NCBI RefSeq assembly: GCF_002078875.1
Contig: NC_034410.1
Location: forward strand, 95,967,292-96,031,291
Length of the DNA: 64,000 nucleotides
Direction: 5' to 3'
Source: Numida meleagris
Taxonomy: Eukaryota; Chordata; Aves; Galliformes; Numididae
A program made the position numbers and the translations under genes. Positions within the stretch are counted from its first letter, which is position 1. The number at the start of each line of letters is the position of its first letter. Shown here one piece after another: positions 1-12,654 of the stretch. The notes beneath the pieces are model-generated. The model did no database searches, was not told the origin of the DNA, and saw only the letters and a program-made list of their open reading frames with translations.

Positions 1-190
1 CAAGACTTGTTGATTCTCTTCCTCACAACCAATCTATTCTGTTCAGAAGCTCACAGACTTTATCATGCAGTCTTTCTTAGATGTACTATATTACTGTATT
101 ATATTATGTACTGTATTACTGTATTAGTTTTCTCCAAACTCTATAGACAATTTAGGTCACAGAGACAATGTAAAACCATACACAGGCATG

Positions 191-209
191 AAAAAAAAAA
201 AAAAAAAAA
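191..209 (+). repeat. Poly-A run of 19
   Basis: A homopolymer of 19 A. A conceptual open frame through it encodes a Lys run and is not a gene. Confidence 0.97.
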
Positions 210-1512
210 CAACCACACCAACAAAAAGTACCTCTCTGAGAATATGAAAATCTCCCGACAACTAAAAACTACCAGTAATCTGGATCCCACTTGAAGACAA
301 AAAGACAATTTGTGCTGCAAGCAAAAGACTGCCATCCTTATCTGAAGCGTTGTGCTGGATTCTCCCAAAGGTTATAACATAGTGGTTTCTGCCTACTAGG
401 ATGATTCCCACACATATAGAATCCAGGCATGTCCCACTTTCTCCTCACTGAACTGGTCACCCTCGTCTCATCTCCTTAAGTCATCTGGTGTCTCACTGGG
501 GAAGTGCTATCTAGGACAAAGAAATCTGTAGGGATGCTGGCAATAGTGGAAAGTGAATCTTGTGACTGAGTGCACTGGGGCTTGGTTGCTCAGAAAAAAT
601 GAAAATAAAGTGGAAGAGTTCTATTTTTAATGGAGCAGGAAAGAGGAAGAAAGGTAGCAGAAGGACCAGACCTCCCTCAGTGGGGAGGGAGAGGAAGAGA
701 GAGAGGAAGGAAGGAATGTACTCTTCACAGATACGCAGGTCAATAACTAAACACATAACAATGAGGTTTAAATATAAACACTAAGTTATTTTCAACAATG
801 CTCCTGCATATGATAGTTCCAAACTATGACCTTTCTTTGCTGAAACTGGAAGAGATCCAAGATATTTCAGGAAGAAGTTGAGTCTTCAGGTAAGTAGATT
901 AACTTTTATGTAGTGTGTAAGATTTTCCAGACAATGTGTGGATTGGAAAAAGGGTTCTGCCGACATCCACTTTTCTTAGGAAGTGGAATAAAAACAATCA
1001 GAAGCCGCAGCAACTAAATTGAGTCCCAGAAAGTCAGCATTAGGCTTCCAAAATAAAAACAAGGAATATCGTTTCGAAAAGCATTTCAATGGGAGCGTTA
1101 TGTGCACTTAAAAATGGAGCCTATTTTCTTGTACTGGAATTATACTACTGCCTTAGCTTGCATGATACTGTGTATTTTAGTGTTTTGTATACCTGCAATC
1201 TTCAGCACAGATTAATAAATTATGGCAGCATATCCTTACAAACTACTTAGGCAGTTTTACAGTTCAAGCAACCCTGGTGACAAGGGAAGAGGAAGGGGGA
1301 AAGTCCCTTGTTATTCACCCAGCAGACTGAAGAAAGGACTGTATGAGCTAGGAGGAACGTCATTCAGAGGTTAGTAGAGACAGCGTATTTTAAGCCACCT
1401 GTTAATTCCTTTTATTCTTAAAGCCACACCAAGTCATAGAAAGAATGTAACATCCAGCTCTTCGCACTTAGTTGCAGAGACTGTCAATCACCAAAAGTGC
1501 ACAATGCAGGAT

Positions 1513-1551
1513 GAAACAAAAACAAAAACAAAAACAAAAACAAACAAAAAC
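1513..1551 (+). repeat. (CAAAAA)n microsatellite
   Basis: Five to six CAAAAA units with one CAAA interruption near the right end. Confidence 0.95.
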
Positions 1552-4500
1552 TTCTGAAGGATTTTTTAAAGTCACATTTCTAACTCTGCTTGTCCTGATG
1601 CATTTTGCAAATTTGCTTACAGTAAGATTGCATGAAGGAAGATGACAGGTTCTTCCAACCTATCTCTTTTCAATTCTGCTAAACTAAGACTAATAAGATG
1701 AACTGTTATGAATTGTATGGATGTGTAAATCCATCCTTACATTTTGTGAAATAATTCCTTATCACAAAAAATAATTCTACGAATCATTAGCACTCAGTGT
1801 TGATACAGCATAAAAGCTCAGATGTATAGAAAGCATACACTTCCCTCTCCCACTTCTTAGTTCACTTGACATTTCAGTGTCCATCTTGAAAAACTCAACA
1901 AAACAACACTCAACAGGCATTCATGGGATCCCAGTTTAAGTTAGCTGCAGTATTGTTAATGGCTTCAGAAGGGCCAGCTTCAAACGAAAAGATGTGAATG
2001 GATGAACTTCATCTCAGATGAATATTTTTCACATAATAACTTGAAGCATGTCTGTTTAGCCATTAAGCTCTGCCTAATTTAGAACAGCTACTGAAGGTTA
2101 TTTTTGACTTATCATTAGATCTCATGTTTTCCATATTTCATAGTAACAACTTTCCACAACAACTATCCTCTTTCCCTGTTACATTCATTTTATGAATCAC
2201 GAGGAAAAGGGACGCTGAACATTTCTAACTAGTAGCATACACTTCAACAATGCGTTTTATGCAGATGTAAATGTCTGTAACTATCTTACTGTGGGGACTT
2301 AATGCTATACAGTTAAAACCATAAAATGGGAATATAATATGAGTTGCTAAAAACATTACCTATCCAGCTGTTTTCTACATCATTTTGTTTTGTTAATATA
2401 TATTTAAAAGGGATACACAATTAAAATGCAGTAATTCACTAATTCGTACAAGTAGTTAAGAACACTCCGATTTTTATATTATAAAAGTTATTACTTTCTT
2501 TAGTGACATTATTCTATTTAAAGGAAATCTTCCTGGTGAGTAACAGAAGAAAAATCAAAAAAAGAAAAACACAGTAGTATATCAAATGCAGTTGTCACTC
2601 ATTAGAAGTTGCTTAGAATTTCTTGAGGCAGTCACACTAAATCTCACTGGTTATGCTACACACATGCCCCTGTTATCCATCTTATCATCACTTTATGCTG
2701 AATATGCTGTAGATACAAGGCAGGATCTAGCCTACTCTCTTTGGCTATAAAATATCTTCCTCTCCAATATGCTGCAGGAAAGTTATCTCCCTGTGCTATT
2801 AAAAAAAAAAAAAAAATTATGAACTTTTATTCTCCCTGATCAGCCATGTAAAATTTTGCCTTTGCATTTACATCTGAAAATCTGTCCTCTACACTGTGCA
2901 TAATTAGATGGATAGAAATGAGGGTGTGTTAAGCTTCACTGAGACAGAATGGCAGAAAATCTCTTACAAAAAAAACCAAAAGGAACTGAAATGAAAACAC
3001 AGCTAGCCAATACCAACATTTTATGAATTGTTGCAAAGGTGAAAGAGGCACACTGCCAACGAAGACATGAGATTCACTTTTATACAAAACACCAGTCTGA
3101 AAATACTGAACATCTAGACCAGATAGGCTCAAGTAGCAATGCAGTGGGATGACTGAAACTTTCTTACAGAGCAGTAGATATTCCATTCACCCTGAGAAGG
3201 ACAAATTACACAACACTCCACTTTTCTTAAAACTCATATTGTATCCAAAGGAGAATGGTTATCTGCAGACAGAAGCACAAAAGTTACATTCATATTTCAG
3301 TCATAGTGTAACTTACTAAACTGCTTGTTTAAACCCTACTGAAACAAGCTGTCTCATTAGCTTGGTTTTCTTAAGAAAGGAGACCCACGTTGCCATACTG
3401 TCTAACCACCGACCATGCCCCCTGACTGACTGTGGAACATGTTGGCCAATTCCAAACCAATGGGCCAAGGAGACAGAAGATACGAAAGTGCCTCTCAGTA
3501 GCAAGTCTCTGAAGACCATTGTTGGCTGGAGAAGGGAGCTGGTTCAACATTGATATTAACAGGGAATTTTTAGCTTGTTTTCAGTGGGTTATCTGCTTTG
3601 CTAGATTAGCAGCTGACCAACACACATGGTCTGAGCAGCCAGTCAGACTTATCTACCAAAATCCAGGGGGGTACTGGGACAACTCTGAGGAAAATCAAGC
3701 AACAGAAGACCTGAAGGAGACACAGACAACTGACTGTCACTGGTGGATTATACTGGACACCTACAATACATTCAGAGGCAACCTGAATTTGTTAGCTCCA
3801 TTACTCATGGAAAAAAATGCAGCGTACAGGACTGAGAACACTTTTGAGTTCCCAGTGAAGGTATAAAAAAGCACATTACACCATACACATACCCCCTTCT
3901 GCCTAAGGTAAGAGGAAAAGAAGGAGAAGGAATGGAGAAAACAAGATTAAGTCACTTTCTGGAATCACACAAGATCAGTGCTGACTGCCAAAACAGGCCT
4001 TCTTTTTCCACTTGTGGATTTTCTATTGACTCAAGCTATAGTTCAAGTGCTAGTACTATGTACCAAGGATAGCTATATAAAATCATGATTGGCTTATTTG
4101 TATAATATTCAGATACTCAAATATATTATTATATTATCACAATATATTATAAAGAAATTATGTAATACATACTATATAAAACTTACAGAACCCTTCCCCA
4201 AATGTACAAAACTTTAATGAAGACCATCATTACCACAACACCAAATAACAAATTTAAGATACAAACGACAGCTTTGTTAACAGCTTTGGCAAACTCAGAA
4301 CACTGAAAATCACTAGGCTGGATATTTAACAGGGACTTCTGTAATCAAAGACAAACACCATGGAAGTTCAAGACAAGGTCAAAACAAGATTTAGATCGGA
4401 TTTCTAAACCAAAGTACTAACCAGAGGCATACTATGCTTACTGCTATACTGCAAAATGTATTAAAACTGCAACAGTGGCAAAAAATACTTAATAACTTTA

Positions 4501-4850
4501 AGGAATGTTTCCATCTCATGAAAAGAACAGTCTTTATTTAGAAGATGCTCAGTTCATGTGTCCAACATACCATGTTCTCTTCCACCTTACCCCTGAAAGC
4601 GAATTCACACAAATGATCAAAATAGAAGTTAAAATTTAGCTGAATCCTACTGAATATGGCTTATTACCAGCACTTGCTACCAGTCACAAAATTTTTTCAG
4701 ATATATGGTGTGCAAAGACCAAGAGGGGCAAAATACGACAATGACAGAAAAAAAAAACCATTCTAGCCCACAGAGAAGAACAGCTAATAATTTTGAAGTT
4801 TACAATTGCATCAACAGGAAAAGTAAATCCATAAACTGAAGTTATACAGT

Positions 4851-4985
4851 TCACAGAATCATAGAATTAGCTAGGTTGGAAAAGACCTACAAGATCATCC
4901 AGTTCAACCATCCACCTACCACCAATAACCCCACTAAACCATGTCTGTCAATGCTATATCTAAATGTTTCTTGAACACAAGTTCC
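4851..4985 (-). mobile_element. CR1 LINE 3' fragment, minus orientation
   Basis: It begins with TCACAGAATCATAGAATTAG, the reverse complement of the bird CR1 3' tail, followed by AGGTTGGAAAAGACCTACAA and GATCATCCAGTTCAACCATC. The later CCACTAAACCATGTC and TTTCTTGAACAC segments belong to the CR1 3' untranslated region. It is a short 5'-truncated copy with no coding capacity. Confidence 0.92.
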
Positions 4986-4989
4986 ATGC

Positions 4990-6192
4990 TGCATTAAAGG
5001 GTATCAGTTCATAACAAAGTTTTTTGCTGAGTGTTTTCTATGCTGTAACACATATGGTATAAAAAAGCACTTTACTGACAAGAAAGGCAAATTTTCTGGA
5101 CTAACCGATAACAACCAGCACAGTAAAGCCAGTCATTATTTTTTTCTGGTATCAGTGCTTGCTGTTTGTCTGCTTTTAAGCTCATTATCATTTTTTTCAT
5201 ATATTTTGACACTTACTTTTACATAGACACAGACTGTACTTCCAGCTCCTAAGTGACCTGCAGTGCAATTTACTGTAGTGTGTACTGTACAAAGTTCTTT
5301 GGTATCCACAGGAACAGTTACCAACTGATGTGAACTTCCTTCCCTAAAGAGCTTGTTTTGAATAACAAACTACTCCAGGGGGAAATACATTATCTTGTCT
5401 AATCAAATGTTCAAGTGAGGCTCATTTCATTCCAGGGTTTTACTATGTGTTGTGGAAATGTGCGTGACACTGACCTTTAATTAAGCCTCAACCCTAAAGG
5501 AAGACAGTAAAAGCTGAGCAGCCAAGACTGCATATGAGTTTAAAGCTGTATTTAAATAGCTTAAAGAATTAATTAAAATTTCCTGATTTTTTTAGTGTAT
5601 GTCTTCTCTCAGGTATGTATTTTCACACAATACATGTAAAAGCGGTTTTGTAAATATCAGTAGTTATTTGTTCTTCCTTTGTAGGGTCAGCTTTAAAATA
5701 CAGATGTTAAGTGTATCACCTGATGTATAGTTTGTATTATCAACATGCCTCCTTTTATCCAAGTGTATTTATTGTTTTTTTTATTAGTTAAAAAATGTTC
5801 TCCACTGAGAATACATTCTTTAGACAGAAAACAATTCAACAGGATAGCATCGTGTATATGCAGGGCAAAAGTTCATTTTTCATGTCAGAGAGCTTGTGTC
5901 AGGTAAAAATATAACTTGGCCTCCTGCGACAACTCTCTCCTTAGTATGAAGCTGAAACAGCCTAACACCACCTGCAGGTCTTCTTCTGGGTGCCTCTTGC
6001 TCAAGTCCCATCAGGGAAGGAACTGCAAATCTGGGATGGGGCAGAAAGAAGAAACCACGGGAGAAATTGGGCAGCCTTTCACAGCTTGCCTCTTCTTCTT
6101 CATTTCTGTCATTCCACAACAGAGGGGCTGTGGGAAAAGCAGGAGATGAGAGGATCTAGGGAGCCCATGGAGAGAAAGATGGTTACGCACTA
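4990..6192. other. Intronic DNA, no gene seen
   Basis: No repeat family or exon is recognised. Overlapping opposed frames at 5880-6232 resemble nothing known and are short. Confidence 0.6.
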
Positions 6193-6633
6193 ATAAAGGA
6201 GGGCCACGACGATGCTCAGAGGGCTGGAGCACCTCTCCTATGAAGAAAGCCTGAGGAAGCTGGGCTTGTTCAGCTGGAGAAGTCTCTGAGGATATCCCAC
6301 TGCAGCCTTTCAGTACTTGAAAGGAGCTTATAAGAAAGATGGAGGCTGACTTTTTACATGGGCAGACAGTGATAGGAAAAGGGAGAGGGGCTTTAAACTA
6401 AAAGAGATTTCACTTAGATGTTAGGGAGAAATTCCTTACCCAGGGGGCAGTGAGGCGCTGGCGCAGCTGCCCAGAGAAGCTGTGGGTGCCCCATCCCTGG
6501 AGGTGCTCAAGGCCAGGTTGGATGGGGCCCTGGGCAGCCAAGCTGGTCGGGGGCAGCCCTGCCCACGGCACGGGGTTGGAACTACACGGCTTTTGAGGTC
6601 CCTTCCACCATAAGTCATTCTGTGATTCCATGA
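6193..6633 (+). mobile_element. CR1 LINE 3' fragment, about 440 bp
   Basis: It starts in the CR1 segment AGGGCCACGACGATGCTCAG and continues through GGAGCACCTCTCCTATGAAG, GCTGCCCAGAGAAGCTGTGG and TGGATGGGGCCCTGGGCAGC. It ends GTCATTCTGTGATTCCATGA, close to the CR1 tail. This is the 3' end of the element with part of the 3' UTR, 5'-truncated like most bird CR1 copies. A stretch near 6285-6370 is more diverged. Its last 220 bp closely match the copy at 45768-46017, so both belong to the same or closely related subfamilies. Short open frames on both strands here are repeat by-products. Confidence 0.95.
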
Positions 6634-9600
6634 AATAATCTGATGAATGAGAATGTAGCATTCATGATGTGTATCAATGGGACAAAAAACATGCACAATT
6701 ATTTTGGTTAAACAGATGACAATACTCAATTTTTTTCCCATTTCTTTTGGGCAATAAAGGACACTACAAAGACAATGAACTCTACAATAAAAACATCAAA
6801 AACACAAGTACCAAATTTAGTTGGTACTATACTTTTAGTGTACTGCTCAAAATGCTATATTGATAGTGAACACTTTGCACATGCGCATAAGGTCTGATGC
6901 TTCTAGTAAATAATAAAACTCAATAATACCCCAAATAAATATTTTTTTGCAACTGATGCAGAACAACAGCATTACATCCCTTGAATATTTTTGGCTTGCA
7001 AAATGAAAAGTCACAACTTTAAAGCAACTAAGCTCTTCAGTGCAGCAAAACTGCACCTTTAAAAACATCCATATTTTAGAAATAATTATAATTGTTCCTA
7101 CAGATTTAGTTCTAAGTTCGTTCTGCTTGTACTGGAAAAAAAATTGACTTCCAACCATATAAATGGGAAAACATAGCAATTTCTTTTTCTTTCTCATCTA
7201 CAATTTTGAGTTGTAGAATTAAGCTCTGCAGCCAACTAAGTTGGATTGTCTTAAATGACCTTTTTAATCCACTGTTTTGTAAACTTTCTTGGAAACACAT
7301 ACTGATTGTAAAAAATAAAACTCAGAACAAAACTTGCTTAAATTAAACCTTTACTTTTGAGATAAATGTGAACTCTGCTTTTTTGAGTGCCTCTCTAGAA
7401 TAACGATATTGGCTCCTATCAGTGTATCATTGTACCAATTTTGAACACATTTTTGGATACTTATATTTTAGATAATTTGTGTTTGGACACAGATGAAGAG
7501 TATTTTTATTCAAGCTTAAAGATGCCTCATCATTATTTTCTTAAAACAAACCTGGTGATAAACATGCTCATGCCAATCTTCTGCAGCACAAAAAAAGAAA
7601 AAAGTTAACTTCCTTTCCCAGTGTCTCTTTACATGCTCAGGAAGCATCATCGGAACATTTTCCTTGCAATAACACAGCATCCAGTTTTGAGAGAAGTGAA
7701 CATGGAAACTAAGGTAAAGAATGGCAGTAATACAATTTAAAACAAATTACAAATAGTGCTAGATGCAGCAAAGCCTTCAGGCTGCCTATCTGCAGCTCTC
7801 ATTATTCAACTATTTGGCTAGGACACTCTCTGTATTTTTGTAAAGAAGGATATATTTCATTTCTGTTGATTTCAGGTTACATAAATCTCAGATGAAATCC
7901 AAGAAGGACATTTTGTTTCTTCCTCCATTTTTCCCTCAGTGAGAAAAGAGATGATTATTTAATGCTCACGGTAATATAGGTGCAGACACCTTAGCAGAAA
8001 TTAAAGAGTTCAACTTAAAAACTTCACTTGGCTTTATGAAGACAAAACATTGGAGTACACTATATTTGCTCTCATTTCATTCCCTAAACAGCTTAGCTTA
8101 GCTAAACTGAGCTAATCCTCAGGCTTTTTTTTAATGTATACATTAGATGCAAACGTGCCCCTCCTATAGCATCTCTCTATAGCTTGTGAAACTTCCTAAG
8201 TTTTACTGTTGAGTATGTTCAGAATGGTCTTACTCTCTGAAACTCCTATCGTGAGCAATTCCCTCTTGAGTCAGCCTTGTAATATCTGGTTACAGCCTAC
8301 ATACAAAGACAGGCTGATGGACACAGAGTTATGATTCCCTTTTGGTCAGAGATTGTCTTAGGAAAACCATCACACATTTTGGTAAGAAAGGCAGCGCGCT
8401 CTCTCACACTCATCATGTTGTAACAAAAAACTAAATAATGGCTAATAGGGGAGTCTTTGGCACAACAGGCAAAACTTTCACCTGAAAAACTGCTGTGGTT
8501 TGTTTCTGTTTTTCAGTTAATCTATTTCAAAATCAACTAGCATAGCAATGATTTATGAATGTTGGAAGGTTATTCACTGAAATGACTTAATAGAATGCAA
8601 CTTAAGAAGGCATGAGTAAGGCACCAGAGGTCCTTCTGGTCCACTGTGCTTCCTCTAGCAGTGGGTGCCCAAGAAGAGATGGACAAGCCCAAGATCCCCA
8701 GAAAGTGTGACAATCTATTCAGCTCACGAACTTCCCTGAACCAAACAGGGTTTCTACACACTCAGCAGCCTCAGATGATTTTCGTGAGCTTGTCCTGTCT
8801 CCCCCAAAGGCTACACGGACTTTACAGAATAGCTTCACTTTTACACACTGCCACTGACAGGGCACGGACTGCAACAATGCTCTACTCTCTCTTTCACAGC
8901 ACTAGCATGTCTTTCATGGCCAAACAGTCACCCATGGGATTTATTCATACCTATCTATCATGTTCCCAGCAAAGATAATACTGTAACACAGAGGAAGTGG
9001 CTTGCAGTCATGCAGTGAAGCTGGAAGAGAAGAGTTCTTGTTACATGACACTCCAACAGCTAGGAAGTCTTTTGTACACTGGAGTTCAGATCAGTCAGTT
9101 GCTTTTGAAACACATCAGACTAAGCCTTACAGCTTCTGTCCACCGAGTTAAGTTTAGACATGAGCAAAGGTAGCAGTGTTTATTTATCCAAAGGGCAAGG
9201 GTGAACAAGACAGACCTGTTCTTATACCACCCAACCTCTGCAAGAAGTAGCAGGCAGCAAATCACAAACAGCAAAACTAACACACAGCACAGAGTTTCTC
9301 CGAATGTGCAGATCTTCAGTGGCTTCTGGTCTGACCTTAATCTCTGACTGAAGATGCAGGGTTGAAAGTAGTAAGCCTGCTTATTTAGACAACTTTCACC
9401 CTCCCATTTCATCCTACCATTCATTTCCACTTTCATCTTCCCCATCTTGTGTCAATCCACATGTTAAACCAGGGGAACGATCCACGTTAAGAATAACCTC
9501 TCCCTCCACTCATATGGTCAGGCAAAACAAACAGCTTTACCAGGGCACAGCTGAGGGCATGGTGCAGGCATAAAAATAGGAAACTGGAGTGGATGGAGAC

Positions 9601-10603
9601 AGGGGAGGCTGTCAGTGGATGGAGACAGAGGAGGATAGCTCAGCCCAGCAGCACAGCTTGAACAAATGCTCATGAAACTGCACTGTGCGTGTTCCTTAGC
9701 ATGCACGCTTAACAGCAGTGTGATTCAGATTTGCCTAAAGTATGAAACCCAGGGAGAAAAATAATCGATGTAAGTGGAAAACAGGTATCATATACACATA
9801 AGCAACTGAAAAAAGTTAATGAACCAGAATGTCTGTCAGCCAGTAAAATACTTTCCAGGTTTTAAATCCACATCATCAGGTCTCAACAGGAACTCACCCT
9901 AACAACACTGGGAAAACCTGCCCAGAAATAGTACGCACTGACAGAACTCAGCCAGTCAGTGAGTATAGCAAACAAAGAGTACTCAGAATAAAGGAACTCT
10001 CTTGCTGGGAGCAAAGGCCTGGAATTCCCCCTGCACTCAAGTTGACTGTCAGAGGCAGGACTTTCTCCTCATTATACCCCCATATTCCATAAAGCAGCCC
10101 TTCATAAACTCATTAACAAACATTCTGCTTCACATTTCCCTTTCGGTGTCTGAAAGCATGCAAAGCAATGCATTCTTATTAAAAAAAAAACAAAAACAAA
10201 AACAGTTGCCTAATTATACTATTTGTAACAATTTTTGTTTGTTTGTATTTAAGAAAGGGAAAAAGTAAATGAAAACTTTGATTTTCCGCAAACTTTTAAG
10301 CTCCCTAGAATTTGGGTACACAGCAAGTTCACACCTATTGTGTAAGCATAGATCAGGAATGGAATCACCATGGGGCAGTGCACCTAATCATTATAGACCA
10401 AAAAAAAAATTGATACACTTTTCAATGTGTTCGTACTTTAAATAGTAGTATTGCTGGATGTATTTCAACATTTTTTTCTCCTTAAATGCACTTCATTAGG
10501 AAAATAAGGAACCAGCCCCAACAGAAATACAAAATAAGAGCTGCTTCTCCTTCCTACAGGATTTGCTAAACTGATTATGATAAATAATGAAACCTGTTTT
10601 CAC
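6634..10603. other. Intronic DNA, no gene seen
   Basis: AT-rich unique sequence with a two-copy tandem duplication at 9588-9634. Frames of 110-116 codons (6847-7197 and 9095-9445 minus, 8646-8978 plus) are at the length expected by chance and show no domain. Confidence 0.6.
9588..9634 (+). repeat. Two-copy tandem duplication, period 26
   Basis: AGTGGATGGAGACAGGGGAG followed by G (9588-9608) is repeated at 9614-9634 with one G-to-A difference and a five-base spacer. Confidence 0.9.
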
Positions 10604-10645
10604 AGATTCACAGAATGGCTTGGGTTGGATGGGACCTCTGTCCTT
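10604..10645 (-). mobile_element. CR1 LINE tail, very short, minus orientation
   Basis: TTCACAGAATGGCTTGGGTT followed by GGATGGGACCTCTGTCC matches the reverse complement of the terminal 40 or so bases of CR1. Only the extreme 3' end is present. Confidence 0.75.
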
Positions 10646-10978
10646 AATTCCTTAAAGCTCTTGCTAGCAAAATCACTAACTTTGCCACAGCTCTTCTTAC
10701 AAACCTCCCTTAAGGAGCCCAAAGCACAACATACGCTCTCAAAGTGACAGTACTTACCATGAGAGGCACACATGGACCTCCCTGCTGCTAGAACAGGGAG
10801 CTGGGCCCTTGAGAACTTAGCATTAAATGCCTGAAACTGGGCATTCGTATCTCAGCGTATTTGGGAGACAGTGATTCCTAAAGTCATTGTTACAGAGTAT
10901 TTTGAAAATGCAGACCTCCATACAAAACTGAAAAGAGGAATTTTCTCCTCAAGTTCATCTCCTTCCTCTAAATATGTA

Positions 10979-11513
10979 GACTGTTCCAAAGGTAATGCCT
11001 CCTATTTATTTCCATGGAAACTACAACAGATAAAAAGAGAACAATAACACTGTTTGACAGAGAAGATTCTCAGCTATAAAACGCTATTTTTTCAACATAG
11101 TCACCACCATTAGCTATGCATTTTCACCAGCAATGAACAAGAGCCTGCATGCCTCATTCACACAAATCTGCATCACTGTCACTGTAACCACAGCTGAAAC
11201 ACATCACTCACTGCCTTGCTGTGCTAACATCCACCAGCTGGCCTTCGTAAATGTTCAGCAAGCATCAATGAATGTCAGGCAGTGCCACTGCATCTGCATG
11301 GAGGAATTCATCACACCTTTGCTTCACACGCACTTCCATGTCAGATGCTGTTCTGTCAGACTGCCTCTCTGCTGCCATCTGTCACACGGCAACAACACAT
11401 AATGGAATATTGGTGGGAAGGTTCAACCCCTACTGTCATACAACCAACATCCACCTCTGATGTAGTGAGCCAAAACAATAAATTGGGAGGCATTACTTTC
11501 GGAGAAGCCCTTG
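10979..11513. mobile_element. Short mariner-type DNA transposon relic (chicken Mariner/Galluhop-like)
   Basis: The ends are imperfect inverted repeats. The left end has CTGTTCC and then GTAATGCCTCC. The right end has GGAGGCATTAC and then GGAGAAGCCC. About 19 of the outer 24 positions match. Both ends are flanked by a TA dinucleotide (10977-10978 and 11514-11515), the target duplication expected for Tc1/mariner elements. The internal text matches my memory of the chicken mariner family. At about 535 bp it is far shorter than a full element (about 1.3 kb), and no intact transposase frame was found, so it is non-autonomous or internally deleted. Overlapping plus-strand frames of 60-90 codons are not considered genes. 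Confidence 0.85.
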
Positions 11514-11618
11514 TAGATAGGCACAAGAACACATAATTACAGCTTTTAAAATATCTCCCTTTTTCTTTCAAACTGGAGTGTTCGTTTCTCAAGAGTAAGT
11601 ATACCCAGTTTTCTTAGT

Positions 11619-11621
<3 letters not shown>

Positions 11622-11650
<29 letters not shown>
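11622..11650 (+). repeat. Poly-T run of 29
   Basis: Uninterrupted T homopolymer directly left of a diverged CR1-like segment. Confidence 0.97.
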
Positions 11651-11800
11651 GAAGATCAGTTCCCAATTCTAGAATACAATATCTCAGCTGAGGACTCACC
11701 AGTGCCAAAGAGAATGACATAATTAATACATGTGTTTTTTGTAATTCATGCCTTGTTAATGCAACTCAGAATGAGTCAGCTCATAGTTTGTGGTCCGCTA
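11651..11800 (-). mobile_element. Diverged CR1-like fragment, minus orientation
   Basis: The stretch around AATACAATATCTCAGCTGAG and GACTCACCAGTGCC resembles the reverse complement of the CR1 segment that normally reads TGAGGCCTCACCTGGAGTAC. The following CCTTGTTAATGCAACTCAGA resembles the adjoining CR1 part. Many mismatches indicate an old copy. Boundaries are approximate. Confidence 0.45.
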
Positions 11801-12654
11801 TTACAATAAGGAATAAAATTTTCCTGCACTATAAGCCTCTATATTGCATCCCGCGCCTTCTTCCATTCCCTTTCTTAGAGGCTTTCTGTTTGTTCTGGAG
11901 AGGCTGTGAAAAAGGGATCAGTGGTTGACCTGCTGGAGACAACCATGCTTGACAGACTTAAATGGTATTATCAAGATCCAAAGGCAACTTGCTGTTCTAA
12001 ATTCTCTTTGAAGTGTACGAGTCACAACGACTAACAGAGAAAATATGAGGAATGGAGATGGACATTTTAAAAAGAAGGAAAGCCAACTGAAGAAGTATTT
12101 TAACAGTAAGATGATTCCTTTTCTAGTAACCACTCCTTACTATTTCTGCTCCTTTAATCATAATCTACAACTCTTTTTTTCCCACAAACCACAAGTGCTG
12201 AATCATGTCAGACCTAAATTGACCTAAAAATAACAGAATTCTGCTACTTGCAGCGTTTCCCCAAGGGAGATCAAAAAGTTCAAAACATTTTCTCTCAGTG
12301 ACACACAGCATTAGGGACTGCAACAACAACAAAAAGGCATTCTGATCTTCTAAAATATTCTCTCTTATGAGAAGGGTTCCAAACAATGGTCTTCCTTTCT
12401 GCTAAATTAGGCAGATCGTAAAGAACAATTAAGGAATGATGAGCAGATTTGAAAGCAGAAACGTCCTTCGTGGTACTGTAAACACTGTCTCCAAAATCAG
12501 GCTGAAGACCAATTTTTTTTCCATTTTAAGGACAAGAATAAAGTGTGTTCTCCTTCTGCACAGAAGAAAATATTAGTCATGGTTGATAATTTAAAAAAAT
12601 GCCTTTTTTTTTGGCATGGCATGCACATGGCAGCACAGCAATTGAGACAACATG

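Larger units (their letters stand above)
1..4850. other. AT-rich intronic DNA, no gene seen
   Basis: Holds the poly-A and CAAAAA runs, a purine-rich G/A stretch near 655-716, an A run near 2800 and an AT-rich stretch near 4110-4170. The longest frame (3519-3866, plus, 115 codons) has no recognisable domain and no splice context. No mobile element was recognised. Confidence 0.6.

Noticed and set aside
6410..6741. Overlapping minus-strand frames of 83-101 codons
   Set aside because: Antisense of a CR1 copy. The same pattern recurs at 45818-46000.
11133..11592. Plus- and minus-strand frames of 62-89 codons as a transposase gene
   Set aside because: They lie in the mariner relic or just beyond it, do not show the catalytic acidic triad in order, and are too short for a transposase.
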